The position numbers were made by a program, and so were the translations under genes. The notes under the pieces were generated by a model, which saw only the letters and a list, made by a program, of their open reading frames with translations, was not told where the DNA came from and ran no database searches. From Myxococcus stipitatus (lineage in GTDB: Bacteria > Myxococcota > Myxococcia > Myxococcales > Myxococcaceae), in NCBI RefSeq assembly GCF_021412625.1, contig NZ_JAKCFI010000003.1:310001-374000 (forward strand): a stretch of DNA of 64,000 nt, written 5' to 3'. Shown here piece after piece: positions 44,341 through 52,418 of this stretch (position 1 is the first letter of the stretch; every line of letters begins with the position of its first letter).

Positions 44341-46302
44341 ATGCGTGTGTCCATCCGGTCCGCGGTCGCCGTCATCCTGTTGTCCCTGTGGTGTGGCTGC
44401 GACGACGACCCGGAGCCCGAGCCGGAGCCCCAGCCCGAGCAGGGCCCCTGGTTGTCCGAGACACCCCTGTGGGAGGTGAAGGGCGACCGGACGATTCCCA
44501 ATGGCTGCTTCGGCAGCGACGTCGAGTATGGGGACTTCGACGGCGATGGTCGCAAGGACCTGGTGGTGGGCACCGAGGCCTGCCAGACCCTGCTCACCGG
44601 GACCCAGTACCAGGGACGGGTGTCCATCTTCGTGGGACAGGAGCGCTTCTTCTCCACCCAGGCCGTGGCCGCCGACATGACGTGGAGGAACACGCACCCG
44701 AGGACCAACGGACGCCGCCTCCGCTTCTCCGTGGGCGACGTGAACGGAGACGCCTACGCGGACCTGCTCGTGTCCGGCCAGTTCGGCGCTTCCGTGTTCC
44801 TGGGGCAGGCGGACCTGGCCGCGATGCTCGCCGAGCCTTCCTTCCGCGTCCCGGGCAACAACCAGTTCTACGCCTCCGGCTTCGCGGACCTGGATGGGGA
44901 CGGGCACGACGACCTCGTCGTCAGCCGCGGCGTCGAGCAGCTCATCTACCGCGCGACCCCTGGCGCGCCCGAGGGCCTCTTCACCCTCTCGCTGCGACGC
45001 GCGGGCTTCCTCAACGCGAGGTTCCCGGGGGACCTGAACGGCGACGGCGCCGACGACGTGCAGCTCTCCCTGGAGGACGAGCGCATGGGCTACTTCCTGG
45101 GCTGCAAGCCGGGCAGCGCGTTCGCGTGCGATGGCCTCATCTCCGCCGAGCCGTGGCGCATCGAGACGCTGGAGGGACAGGGCCAGCGCTTCCCCGACAT
45201 CAACGGCGACGGGAAGGCGGAGACCTTCGCCGTCACCACCCGAGGCCCCATCCAGTTCCACCTCTCCAACCCGGATGGCACCTTCTCGCCCACGCCCGTC
45301 TGGTCGCTCCAGGGCGACCCCGCCTTCCCCGGCCTGGGCAGCCCCACCTCCGCCGTGGGGGACATGGACGGCGATGGCCGCGGCAACGACTTCGTGATGG
45401 GCGCCGTCGGCCGGCTCTACTTCTTCTCCGCGCCCGAGGCCGCCTCCACCCCGCTGAAGCCCGTCTGGGCCTGGCCGCGCGCGGACACCATCCCCAACGG
45501 CTACGAGACCTACCGGCGCTACTCCGTGGCGCCCGTGGGGGACCTGGACGGGGACGGCTACGACGACCTGGCCATCGCCTCCACCGCGTCCGGTGACATC
45601 TTCGAGGCGCCCCTCGGGGAAGTGGCCATCTACGGGGGCGGCAAGGTCCCCCGCAAGCCCTCCGAGCCGCCGCGCGCCTCCGCGCCCGTGGCGTGCAACC
45701 TCGGGCTCGACCCGGTGGGCGGCAAGCCGGACCTCACCGTGGACAAGGAGATGCTCGAGCGCACCGTCCACGTGGTGTGGAAGACCTTCCCCGAGGACGC
45801 GTGCGAGGTGAAGGAGCGGTGCGTGGCCGCGCCCGGCCGGCGCAAGCTGCTGCGCTTCAGCACGGCCATCCAGAACCTGGGCAACAAGGCCGCCATCCTC
45901 CCACCCATCGAGGAGAACCCGGACCTGTACTACCTGGACGAGTGCCACGGGCACTACCACCTGACCGACTTCGCCTCCTACGAGCTGCGCGACGCGGCGG
46001 GGCAGCTCGTGCTCCGGGGCCGCAAGCAGGGCTACTACCTGGCGGACATCCAGAGCTACTGCTCGGACGCCCAGGAGGTGAACTACCTCTACGACCCCAT
46101 GGGCATCTCCGCGGGCTGGGCGGACATCTACACGCTCGACACCCCGTGCCAGTGGGTGGACATCACGGACACGCCGGACGGCACCTACACGTTCCAGGTC
46201 AGCGTGGACAACCGCGACATCGTCGACGAGGGAACGGTCCATCCCAACACCGTGTCCTTCGCGGTGAAGCTGGAGGGAGACGCCGTCACGGTCCTTCCGT
46301 AA
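44341..46302 (+). CDS. Lipoprotein: seven-repeat FG-GAP propeller fused to lysyl oxidase domain
   Basis: 653 residues; ATG with GAGAGGAAA upstream. The N-terminus VAVILLSLWCGCDDDPEPEP suggests a lipoprotein (atypical lipobox) with an acidic Pro-rich tether. Residues 60-430 carry seven D-x-[DN]-G-D-[GA] calcium motifs (65-70, 133-138, 183-188, 231-236, 286-291, 341-346, 401-406), as in an integrin-like seven-bladed FG-GAP propeller. Residues 460-645 match lysyl oxidase: Cys535-His-Gly-His-Tyr-His540 gives the copper ligands 536, 538 and 540; Lys562 (GRKQGYYLAD) and Tyr597 (ADIYTLD) align with the residues forming the lysyl tyrosylquinone cofactor; PCQWVDITD (602-610) is conserved. It likely oxidises primary amines on the cell surface. 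The cysteine desulfurase gene starts 12 bp later. Confidence 0.9.
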   Translation: MRVSIRSAVAVILLSLWCGCDDDPEPEPEPQPEQGPWLSETPLWEVKGDRTIPNGCFGSDVEYGDFDGDGRKDLVVGTEACQTLLTGTQYQGRVSIFVGQERFFSTQAVAADMTWRNTHPRTNGRRLRFSVGDVNGDAYADLLVSGQFGASVFLGQADLAAMLAEPSFRVPGNNQFYASGFADLDGDGHDDLVVSRGVEQLIYRATPGAPEGLFTLSLRRAGFLNARFPGDLNGDGADDVQLSLEDERMGYFLGCKPGSAFACDGLISAEPWRIETLEGQGQRFPDINGDGKAETFAVTTRGPIQFHLSNPDGTFSPTPVWSLQGDPAFPGLGSPTSAVGDMDGDGRGNDFVMGAVGRLYFFSAPEAASTPLKPVWAWPRADTIPNGYETYRRYSVAPVGDLDGDGYDDLAIASTASGDIFEAPLGEVAIYGGGKVPRKPSEPPRASAPVACNLGLDPVGGKPDLTVDKEMLERTVHVVWKTFPEDACEVKERCVAAPGRRKLLRFSTAIQNLGNKAAILPPIEENPDLYYLDECHGHYHLTDFASYELRDAAGQLVLRGRKQGYYLADIQSYCSDAQEVNYLYDPMGISAGWADIYTLDTPCQWVDITDTPDGTYTFQVSVDNRDIVDEGTVHPNTVSFAVKLEGDAVTVLP

Positions 46303-46314
46303 TGCTCGGGGGCC

Positions 46315-47463
46315 ATGAGCCTCGACCGCCCGCTGTACCTGGACCACAACGCCACCACCCCCGTGGATCCGGAGGTGGTGGAGGCCCTGCTGCCGTATCT
46401 GCGTGACGCGTTCGGCAACCCCTCCAGCGCCCACGTGTATGGGCGCCGCGCTCGCGAGGCGCTGGAGGAGGCCCGCGCGAAGGTGGCCGCGCTCATCCAC
46501 GCGCGCCCCGCCGACATCCTCTTCACCTCCGGCGGCACGGAGGCCAACAACCTGGCCATCCGCGGCACCGCCGAGGCCCGCGCCGAGCGTCGCCACCTGG
46601 TGACGTCCGTCATCGAACATCCCGCCACGCGCCTGCCCTGCGACGCGCTGGAGTGGCGGGGCTGGCGCGCGACGTGGCTGCCGGTGGGCGCCGACGGCCG
46701 CGTGCGCGTGGAGGACGCCGAGCGCGCCCTGGACGAAGCCGGCGAGGACACCGCGCTCGTGTCGCTCATGCACGCCAACAACGAGACGGGCGTGCTCCAG
46801 CCGGTGGCGGAGGTGGCCCGCCTCGCGCACCGCCACGGCGCCACCGTGCACACGGACGCCGCCCAGTCCGTGGGCAAGGTGCCCGTGGACGTCACCGTGC
46901 TGGACGTGGACCTGCTCACGCTGGTGGGCCACAAGCTCCGCGCGCCCAAGGGCATCGGCGCGCTGTACGTGCGCCCGGGCACGCCGCTGCGCGCCTTCAC
47001 CCTGGGCGGTGGTCAGGAGCGCGGCCTGCGCCCCGGCACGGAGAACGTCGCCTACGCGGTGGGGCTCGGCGTGGCGTGCGAGCGGGCCGGACGGCGACTC
47101 GCCGAGGGCACCGGGCGCATCCACGCCATGAGGGAGCGGCTGTGGGACCGGCTGCGTGAGGCCATCCCCGGCATCGCCCTGAGCGGGCACCCGACCGAAC
47201 GGCTGCCCAACACACTCCATGTCCGCTTCCCTCACGCGCGCGGCGGCGCCGTGCTGGCGGCGGCGCCGGAGGTGGCCGCGTCCACTGGCTCGGCGTGTCA
47301 CGAAGGTGGGGAATCCGCGTCCTCCGTCCTGCGGGCCATGGGGGTCCCCGAGGAGGAGGCCCTGGGCTCGGTCCGCCTGTCCCTGGGGCCGGACATCTCT
47401 CGGGACGACGTGGAGGTGGCCGCGGCCGCGCTGGTGCGCGCCTGGAATCAGGTGAAGCGCTGA
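46315..47463 (+). CDS. Cysteine desulfurase (IscS/NifS family)
   Basis: 382 residues. Start LYLDHNATTPVDPEVVEALL is the class-V aminotransferase hallmark. PLP site: His102 (EHPA), Asp181 and Gln184 (HTDAAQSVGK), Lys207 in VGHKLRAPKG, GGGQERGLRPGTEN. The persulfide Cys328 lies in STGSACHEGGESAS. It removes sulfur from cysteine for Fe-S clusters or thiolated cofactors. The usual SSHK or SAHK reads LVGHK here, a moderate variation. No iscU, thiI or mnmA is adjacent, so the sulfur acceptor is unknown; the gene is only 12 bp behind the lysyl oxidase gene, probably one transcript. Confidence 0.9.
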   Translation: MSLDRPLYLDHNATTPVDPEVVEALLPYLRDAFGNPSSAHVYGRRAREALEEARAKVAALIHARPADILFTSGGTEANNLAIRGTAEARAERRHLVTSVIEHPATRLPCDALEWRGWRATWLPVGADGRVRVEDAERALDEAGEDTALVSLMHANNETGVLQPVAEVARLAHRHGATVHTDAAQSVGKVPVDVTVLDVDLLTLVGHKLRAPKGIGALYVRPGTPLRAFTLGGGQERGLRPGTENVAYAVGLGVACERAGRRLAEGTGRIHAMRERLWDRLREAIPGIALSGHPTERLPNTLHVRFPHARGGAVLAAAPEVAASTGSACHEGGESASSVLRAMGVPEEEALGSVRLSLGPDISRDDVEVAAAALVRAWNQVKR

Positions 47464-47560
47464 AGGGCGCGTGCAATCATCCGCGCCCTGCCGCGTAGGA
47501 CGCCTGTCGGGGTGTCTCGCCCGAGGTGTGTCCCCGCCCGCTGGCGGAAGAGGGTTTCAC

Positions 47561-48787
47561 GTGAGTTTCAGGGTCGACGTGTGGGAGGGCGGGCGCATCG
47601 CGTTGTTCTCGCTCCGCTCCAACCGGATGCGGACGGTGCTGACGACGGTGGGCATCGGCGTGGGCGTCTGCACGCTGTTGGCCATCGTCGGCATCATCCA
47701 GGGCATCAACCGCTCGTTCGAGGACCAGCTGGCGCAGATTGGCGCCAACACGCTCCAGGTGTCGAAGTTCCCCTGGACGATGCACGGCGACTGGTGGACG
47801 TACCGCAACCGGAAGAACCTGTCGGCGGACCTGGTCGAGCCCATCCTCCAGGCCTCCGAGCACGTCGTCGCCGCCGCGCCCCTCTACTTCGACCGCATCG
47901 AGACGCGGTTCCTGGACCGGCGGATGGGCTCGGTGACGGCCATCGGCACCACGCCGGACTACGCCATCATCTCCTCCCAGACGGTGGACCGCGGACGCTT
48001 CCTCACGGAGGCGGACATCGACGCGCGCGCGCACGTGGCCGTCATCGGCGCGGAGGTGGCGCGCTCGCTGTTCCCCGGGCTCGACCCGGTGGGCCACCGC
48101 GTCCTGCTGGAGGGCCGGCCCTACCGCGTGGTGGGCACGCTGGAGTCCAAGGGCATCATCCTGGGGGAGAATCAGGACACCATCGTCATGATTCCCTACC
48201 GCTCCTTCCAGGAGCAGTTCGGCAAGCGCTTCTCGCCGAACATCGCGGTGTCGGTGGACTCGCCGGACAACGTGCTCAAGGTGGTGGACCAGCTCACGCC
48301 CGCGCTGCGCCGCGCGCGCAACACGCCCCCGGGCGAGCCGGACGACTTCGCCGTCAACCGGCCGGAGCAGCTGGCCAACATGTACTCACAGCTCACCGGC
48401 GCCCTCTACGGCGCGGCCACGGGCGTGGGCCTGATTACCCTGCTGGTGGGCGGCATCGGCATCATGAACATCATGCTGGTGTCGGTGCGCGAGCGGACGC
48501 GGGAGATCGGCGTGCGCCGGGCGCTGGGCGCGCGCAAGCGCACCATCATCCTCCAGTTCCTGATGGAGGCCGCGAGCGTGTCCGCGGTGGGCGGCGCGCT
48601 GGGCACGGTCGTGGGCCTGGGATTGGCGAAGACGGTGTCGCTCATCACGCCGCTGGCCGCGTCGGTGGAGCCGCTGACGGTGGCGCTCGGCGTGGGCTTC
48701 GCGGCGATGGTGGGGCTGCTGTTCGGCATCTGGCCCGCGGCGCGCGCGGCCAACCTGGACCCGGTGGAAGCACTCCGCCACGACTGA
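47561..48787 (+). CDS. MacB/FtsX-type ABC permease A
   Basis: 408 residues; GTG start preceded by GGAAGAGGG. N-terminal helix (NRMRTVLTTVGIGVGVCTLL, AIVGII) then a periplasmic MacB_PCD domain (about 60-280), then three C-terminal helices of FtsX type with VGGIGIMNIMLVSVRERTRE, IGVRRALGAR. Such permeases work as dimers with a MacB-like ATPase and often an adaptor and TolC, in mechanotransmission rather than classic transport. A second permease gene follows after 13 bp; no ATPase or adaptor gene is present in the window, so the partner is encoded elsewhere or absent. Confidence 0.9.
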   Translation: MSFRVDVWEGGRIALFSLRSNRMRTVLTTVGIGVGVCTLLAIVGIIQGINRSFEDQLAQIGANTLQVSKFPWTMHGDWWTYRNRKNLSADLVEPILQASEHVVAAAPLYFDRIETRFLDRRMGSVTAIGTTPDYAIISSQTVDRGRFLTEADIDARAHVAVIGAEVARSLFPGLDPVGHRVLLEGRPYRVVGTLESKGIILGENQDTIVMIPYRSFQEQFGKRFSPNIAVSVDSPDNVLKVVDQLTPALRRARNTPPGEPDDFAVNRPEQLANMYSQLTGALYGAATGVGLITLLVGGIGIMNIMLVSVRERTREIGVRRALGARKRTIILQFLMEAASVSAVGGALGTVVGLGLAKTVSLITPLAASVEPLTVALGVGFAAMVGLLFGIWPAARAANLDPVEALRHD

Positions 48788-48800
48788 GGAGACACCGGCG

Positions 48801-50024
48801 ATGATGGCCTTCTGGGACACGATTCGGCTGGCGTTCGGGACGTTCGTCTCGAACCCGCTGCGCTCCTTCCTGACGCTGCTGGGCATCGTCATCGGCGCCA
48901 CCACGGTGGTGACGATGATGGGCCTCATCCAGGGCCTGCGGAACCAGGTGAACGAGAACCTGTCCGAGCTGGGCTCGGACTGCTTCCAGGTGCAGCGGCT
49001 GCCCTTCGGCGCCGGGGATTTGTCGCTGGCGGAGCTGTCGCGCCGCCCGCGCTTCAACCTGGACGACCTGGAGGCGATTCGCGAGCAGCCCTCCGTGCTG
49101 GTGGCGGCGGCGGAGGACTCCTTCGGCGGGTTGAAGGTGTCCACCTCCCAGCGCGAGTCCCGCGCCAACGTGGGCGTCTGGTCCGGCACGCCGGAGTACT
49201 TCCAGACGAACTCGGTGACGGTGCAGTCGGGCCGCGCCTTCACGCAGACCGAGTACCTGGACGGCCGCCGCGTGGCGGTGATTGGCATGGACCTGGCGGA
49301 CACGCTGTTCCCTGGACTGGAGCCGCTCGGGCAGACCATCCGGCTGAAGGGGCGCAACTTCGAGGTCATCGGCACCCTCAAGCGCCGGGGCGGCTTCCTG
49401 GGCGGTGGCAGCCAGGACAACCAGATGATGATTCCGCTCTCCGCCTTCCGCCCGCTGTTCGGCTTCCGGGACCTGCGCGTCAGCATCCAGGCGCGCTCCA
49501 CGGAGGTGCTCCAGCGCGCGCAGGACGAGGTGACGGTGCTGATGCGCCGCCGTCACAACCTCAAGCCCACGGAGGCGGACGACTTCTTCATCTTCTCCAA
49601 CGAGAGCACCACGAAGATGTTCAACAGCATCTCCCAGGTCATCTCCGCGGCCACCTTCGGCGTGTGCGTGCTGTCGCTGCTGGTGGGCGGCATCGGCATC
49701 CTCAACATCATGCTGGTGGCCGTCACGGAGCGGACGCGGGAGATTGGCATCCGCAAGGCGCTGGGCGCCAAGAAGCGGCGCATCCTCGCGCAGTTCGCCC
49801 TGGAGGCCGTGGTGCTGTCCCTGGCCGGCGGCGTGCTCGGCGTGGGCCTGGGCATGGGCCTGGCCCACCTGGCGAAGTGGGTGATGGGCCTGCCCACGGA
49901 GGTGCCCATGTGGGCCGTGGCCCTGTCGCTCGCCATGAGCAGCGGCGTGGGCCTGGGCTTCGGCATCTACCCGGCCGCGCGCGCCGCGAAGCTCGACCCC
50001 GTCGAGGCCATGCGCACCGAATAG
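48801..50024 (+). CDS. MacB/FtsX-type ABC permease B
   Basis: 407 residues. Same architecture as permease A: helix 1 (FVSNPLRSFLTLLGIVIGAT, TVVTMMGLI), a MacB_PCD periplasmic domain with IRLKGRNFEVIGTLKRRGGF, and C-terminal helices with LLVGGIGILNIMLVAVTERT, REIGIRKALGAKKRRILAQF. The two proteins are clearly paralogous but divergent, suggesting a heterodimer. The gene starts 13 bp after A; GGAGACACCGG upstream serves as ribosome binding site. A strong hairpin lies just downstream, ending the transcript. Confidence 0.9.
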   Translation: MMAFWDTIRLAFGTFVSNPLRSFLTLLGIVIGATTVVTMMGLIQGLRNQVNENLSELGSDCFQVQRLPFGAGDLSLAELSRRPRFNLDDLEAIREQPSVLVAAAEDSFGGLKVSTSQRESRANVGVWSGTPEYFQTNSVTVQSGRAFTQTEYLDGRRVAVIGMDLADTLFPGLEPLGQTIRLKGRNFEVIGTLKRRGGFLGGGSQDNQMMIPLSAFRPLFGFRDLRVSIQARSTEVLQRAQDEVTVLMRRRHNLKPTEADDFFIFSNESTTKMFNSISQVISAATFGVCVLSLLVGGIGILNIMLVAVTERTREIGIRKALGAKKRRILAQFALEAVVLSLAGGVLGVGLGMGLAHLAKWVMGLPTEVPMWAVALSLAMSSGVGLGFGIYPAARAAKLDPVEAMRTE

Positions 50025-50052
50025 GCGCGCGCGCCGCCTCGCTCCAACGGAT

Positions 50053-50087
50053 GAGGCCCCACCCGCGACGAGCGCGGGCGGGGCCTC
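50053..50087. terminator. Strong hairpin terminator
   Basis: A 15-bp stem with one mismatch: GAGGCCCCACCCGCG (50053-50067) against CGCGGGCGGGGCCTC (50073-50087), five-base loop, then GGTGTTTC. It lies between the stops of permease B and the convergent small peptide gene. Confidence 0.75.
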
Positions 50088-50119
50088 GGTGTTTCAGCGC
50101 GCGCCAGGGGCGCGGCTTG

Positions 50120-50275
50120 CTACGGGCAGGGCGGGGTGCAGATGAGCTCGCCCGTGATGGGGTGCTTGTAACAGAACACCTCGCACTCCGAGGACGGAGC
50201 CGCGGGCGCGAAGCCCGTCAACACGGCGGCAACGGCGAGGACAACGGCGACGCGGAGAGGCTTGAGAACAGTCAT
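50120..50275 (-). CDS. 51-residue secreted Cys-rich peptide
   Basis: ATG at 50275 with CAGGAG at an ideal nine-base spacing, too short to be obvious among longer frames. The first 26 residues (LKPLRVAVVLAVAAVLTGFA then PAAP) form a signal peptide; the predicted mature part is about 25 residues: SSECEVFCYKHPITGELICT then PPCP. Four Cys in so short a peptide suggest two disulfides. The upstream region is AT-rich and promoter-like (50318-50365). No immunity, processing or modification gene is adjacent. Possibly a signalling or antimicrobial peptide or small envelope protein; function unknown. Confidence 0.7.
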   Translation of the reverse strand: MTVLKPLRVAVVLAVAAVLTGFAPAAPSSECEVFCYKHPITGELICTPPCP

Positions 50276-50317
50276 GGGGTGTGTCTCCTGATGCGTGTCC
50301 GAACTGCGGGGACCAGT

Positions 50318-50365
50318 CTGATTTTTGTCGCATTTGCTGACAATTAAGAAATTGAGATTCGCACG
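50318..50365 (-). promoter_or_regulatory. AT-rich promoter region of the Cys-rich peptide gene
   Basis: A distinctly AT-rich stretch within GC-rich DNA, 45-90 bp upstream of the peptide ATG. On the minus strand it reads CTTAATTGTCAGCAAATGCG then ACAAAAATCAGAC. TTGTC (50325-50329) and GACAA (50339-50343) form an inverted repeat with nine bases between. TTGTCA may serve as -35; no clear -10 hexamer is seen. The remaining bases up to 50584 contain nothing I can identify. Confidence 0.4.
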
Positions 50366-50584
50366 GAAGGTGCGCTTCGCGGGGTTGCCGCGCGCACGCG
50401 GAGAGGACTGGAGTTCCCTTCCTTCCTGAAGGTGTTCGCCGGGGACGGAACTATCCGGTGTGCTGGTCGTGTCGGGGGTGCGCGCACGGTGGGCGTGGGG
50501 GGCGTGGGGCCGGGCCCTGGGGTGGGTCGCCGCCAGCTCGTGGTTGCGGTGGCGGTTGGGGGCGCGTGTTACAGGCTGGCCCTC

Positions 50585-51109
50585 ATGAGCGACAGCGATG
50601 TGTTGAGCCGGGTCGTCATCCGCGAGGCGCGTCCCGAGGATGACGTGACCATCGGGGAGCTGCTGATCTCCGCCTACGTCACCCAGTACGCGAAGAAGCT
50701 GCCGGAGGTCGTCTACACGGAGGAGCGGAAGCGGGAGCTGCGGGACGTGGCCGCGCGGCGGGCGGTGGCCACGGTGATGGTGGCCGAGGTGGACGGCGAG
50801 GTCGCCGGCACGGTGGCGCTGTTCCCTCCCGGCGCTCCGGGAGCGGAGGCGTGGCTGCCTCGCATGGCGGACCTGCGCGGGCTGGCCACGGCCGTGAAGT
50901 TCCACGGCGCCGGGCTGGCGAAGCCGCTGCTCGACGCGGCCCACGCCCTGGCGCGGAAGTGGGGCGTGGACAGCGTGGGCCTCCACGTGCGCCGGGGCGC
51001 CGAGGGCGTCGGGCGCATGTACCAGCGGCACGGCTACGTGCGGGTGCCGGAGGGCGACATGTCGCTGCCCACCGTGTACCTGGAGGCGTACCAGCTCTCG
51101 CTGAAGTAG
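50585..51109 (+). CDS. GNAT-family N-acetyltransferase
   Basis: 174 residues from the ATG at 50585. GNAT layout: VVIREARPEDDVTIGELLIS (first strand and helix), VATVMVAEVDGEVAGTVALF (central strands), LATAVKFHGAGLAKPLLDAA (the acetyl-CoA pyrophosphate loop region in the degenerate form FHGAGLAKPLL, replacing R/Q-G-x-G-x-A), then SVGLHVRRGAEGVGRMYQRH and GYVRVP. It acetylates a small molecule or protein amine in the cytoplasm; substrate unknown. The gene is a single unit. Confidence 0.82.
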   Translation: MSDSDVLSRVVIREARPEDDVTIGELLISAYVTQYAKKLPEVVYTEERKRELRDVAARRAVATVMVAEVDGEVAGTVALFPPGAPGAEAWLPRMADLRGLATAVKFHGAGLAKPLLDAAHALARKWGVDSVGLHVRRGAEGVGRMYQRHGYVRVPEGDMSLPTVYLEAYQLSLK

Positions 51110-51320
51110 TCGGCGCCCCAGGGGCGCGGGCCTGATGACGACGGACATCAGCGCTCGACGCCTGTCATCAGGCGGGCCCGGCGCTCCGTGGGCTCGCGGG
51201 TGGGGCGGCGTCGTGATTCCAGGGACTTGGTGGGAGGCGGGGGCTGGCATGGGGCGTGCTCAATGGCCCCACATCGGCTGACACCCCGGTCGGCCCCATC
51301 GCTCCCCGAGGAACACCGCC

Positions 51321-52400
51321 ATGGCGATTTCCCCCCTGTCCCGCTCCCTGTCCCCCGTCTCCACGCAGTCACCGGTCGCCTCGGCCCGGTCCGCCGCGCA
51401 GGCGCCACAGCCCGCCCAGGCGAGGACCGCGGGGCTCCAGGGGCTGCTCCAGAAGGACGGCTTCGACGGGCCAGGGAGGCTCGCGGGCGCGGAGGGGCTC
51501 CAGAAGCTGGCGCAGCTGCTCTCCACGCTCAGCGAGCTGGCGCACCTGCTCGGGGGCGAGGGCAAGGCCATGGGCGGAGCGGCCCAGCCGGGGGCGTGCG
51601 GCGCCCCGGGCCCCGTCAACGCGAGCGCGCAGGGGCGGTCCGTGTCGGGGCCGGTGGGCCAGGGCTTCGGCGGCGTGCCGACCCTGGGCGGTGAGGCCGC
51701 GAAGCCGGTGGGGTCGCCGATGCCCACCGCGATGAATGCGCCGCTCCCGGTGTCCCCGGTGGAGGGGGGCGTGGTCGCGCGGCCGGGGAAGGCGGCCGCC
51801 GCGCCCGGGCTCCCGCCGGTCGACGCGAAGCAGAAGGCCGCCGCGCCCCAGGGGACGAAGCAGGACGGCAACACGCTCACCCTCAACAACGACGGCGACA
51901 AGCCGATGACGGTGACCTTCACGCCGAACGCGGGCGAGAAGCAGATGCCGTCCATCACCCTCCAGCCGGGTGAGCGCAACACGGTGAAGTTCCCCGAGGG
52001 CTGGTCCGGCAACTTCCGCAGCGCCTCCGGTGACGGGAAGAACGCCACGCTGGGCGAGGTGAAGTTCGGCGGCGGGTTCGGCCAGACGTACTACGACGTC
52101 AGCTACATCGAGGGCCACAACGCGGCCATGACGATGCAGCCGGTGAGCGGCGGCCGGAAGTCCGGCACCCTGGAGAACCTGCTCGCCTCCGCGCCCGACG
52201 CCATCAAGGCGCGCGGGGCGGATGGCCAGACCTACGGCATCAAGAAGTCCACCACGTCGAATGTGCAGGACCCGGCGGTGGTAGACTTCTTCCGCAAGCA
52301 CGTCGGCGCGGACCAGGGGTACGTCATCCCCACCGACGACGCGAGCACGCTGGGCAGTGGCGACAGCAACCTCGTCGTCCACATGAAGAACCTCACCTGA
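51321..52400 (+). CDS. Thaumatin-like domain protein, effector-like
   Basis: 359 residues without a Sec signal peptide; the N-terminus MAISPLSRSLSPVSTQSPVA is Ser/Pro/Ala-rich and flexible, as in many injected effectors. About 35-80 a short helical stretch; 85-180 low-complexity Gly/Pro/Ala. Residues about 180-355 resemble a thaumatin-like or related beta sandwich: NTLTLNNDGDKPMTVTFTPN, SITLQPGERNTVKFPEGWSG, NFRSASG, and notably GGGFGQTYYDVSYIEGHNAA then MTMQPVS, which mirrors the thaumatin pattern (F-Y-D-V-S-x-x-D-G-x-N). The neighbour genes share the N-terminal style. Function unknown; extracellular or host/prey targeting is inference. Confidence 0.6.
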   Translation: MAISPLSRSLSPVSTQSPVASARSAAQAPQPAQARTAGLQGLLQKDGFDGPGRLAGAEGLQKLAQLLSTLSELAHLLGGEGKAMGGAAQPGACGAPGPVNASAQGRSVSGPVGQGFGGVPTLGGEAAKPVGSPMPTAMNAPLPVSPVEGGVVARPGKAAAAPGLPPVDAKQKAAAPQGTKQDGNTLTLNNDGDKPMTVTFTPNAGEKQMPSITLQPGERNTVKFPEGWSGNFRSASGDGKNATLGEVKFGGGFGQTYYDVSYIEGHNAAMTMQPVSGGRKSGTLENLLASAPDAIKARGADGQTYGIKKSTTSNVQDPAVVDFFRKHVGADQGYVIPTDDASTLGSGDSNLVVHMKNLT

Positions 52401-52418
52401 GCCTGAGCCGCCCCCTCC

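Noticed and set aside
43927-47301. 1124-codon minus-strand frame
   Set aside because: Runs antisense through lysyl oxidase and cysteine desulfurase genes whose domains are certain; no recognisable motif.
50432-50584. N-terminal extension of the GNAT
   Set aside because: In-frame but Gly/Val-rich without GNAT features; the ATG at 50585 starts the conserved domain.
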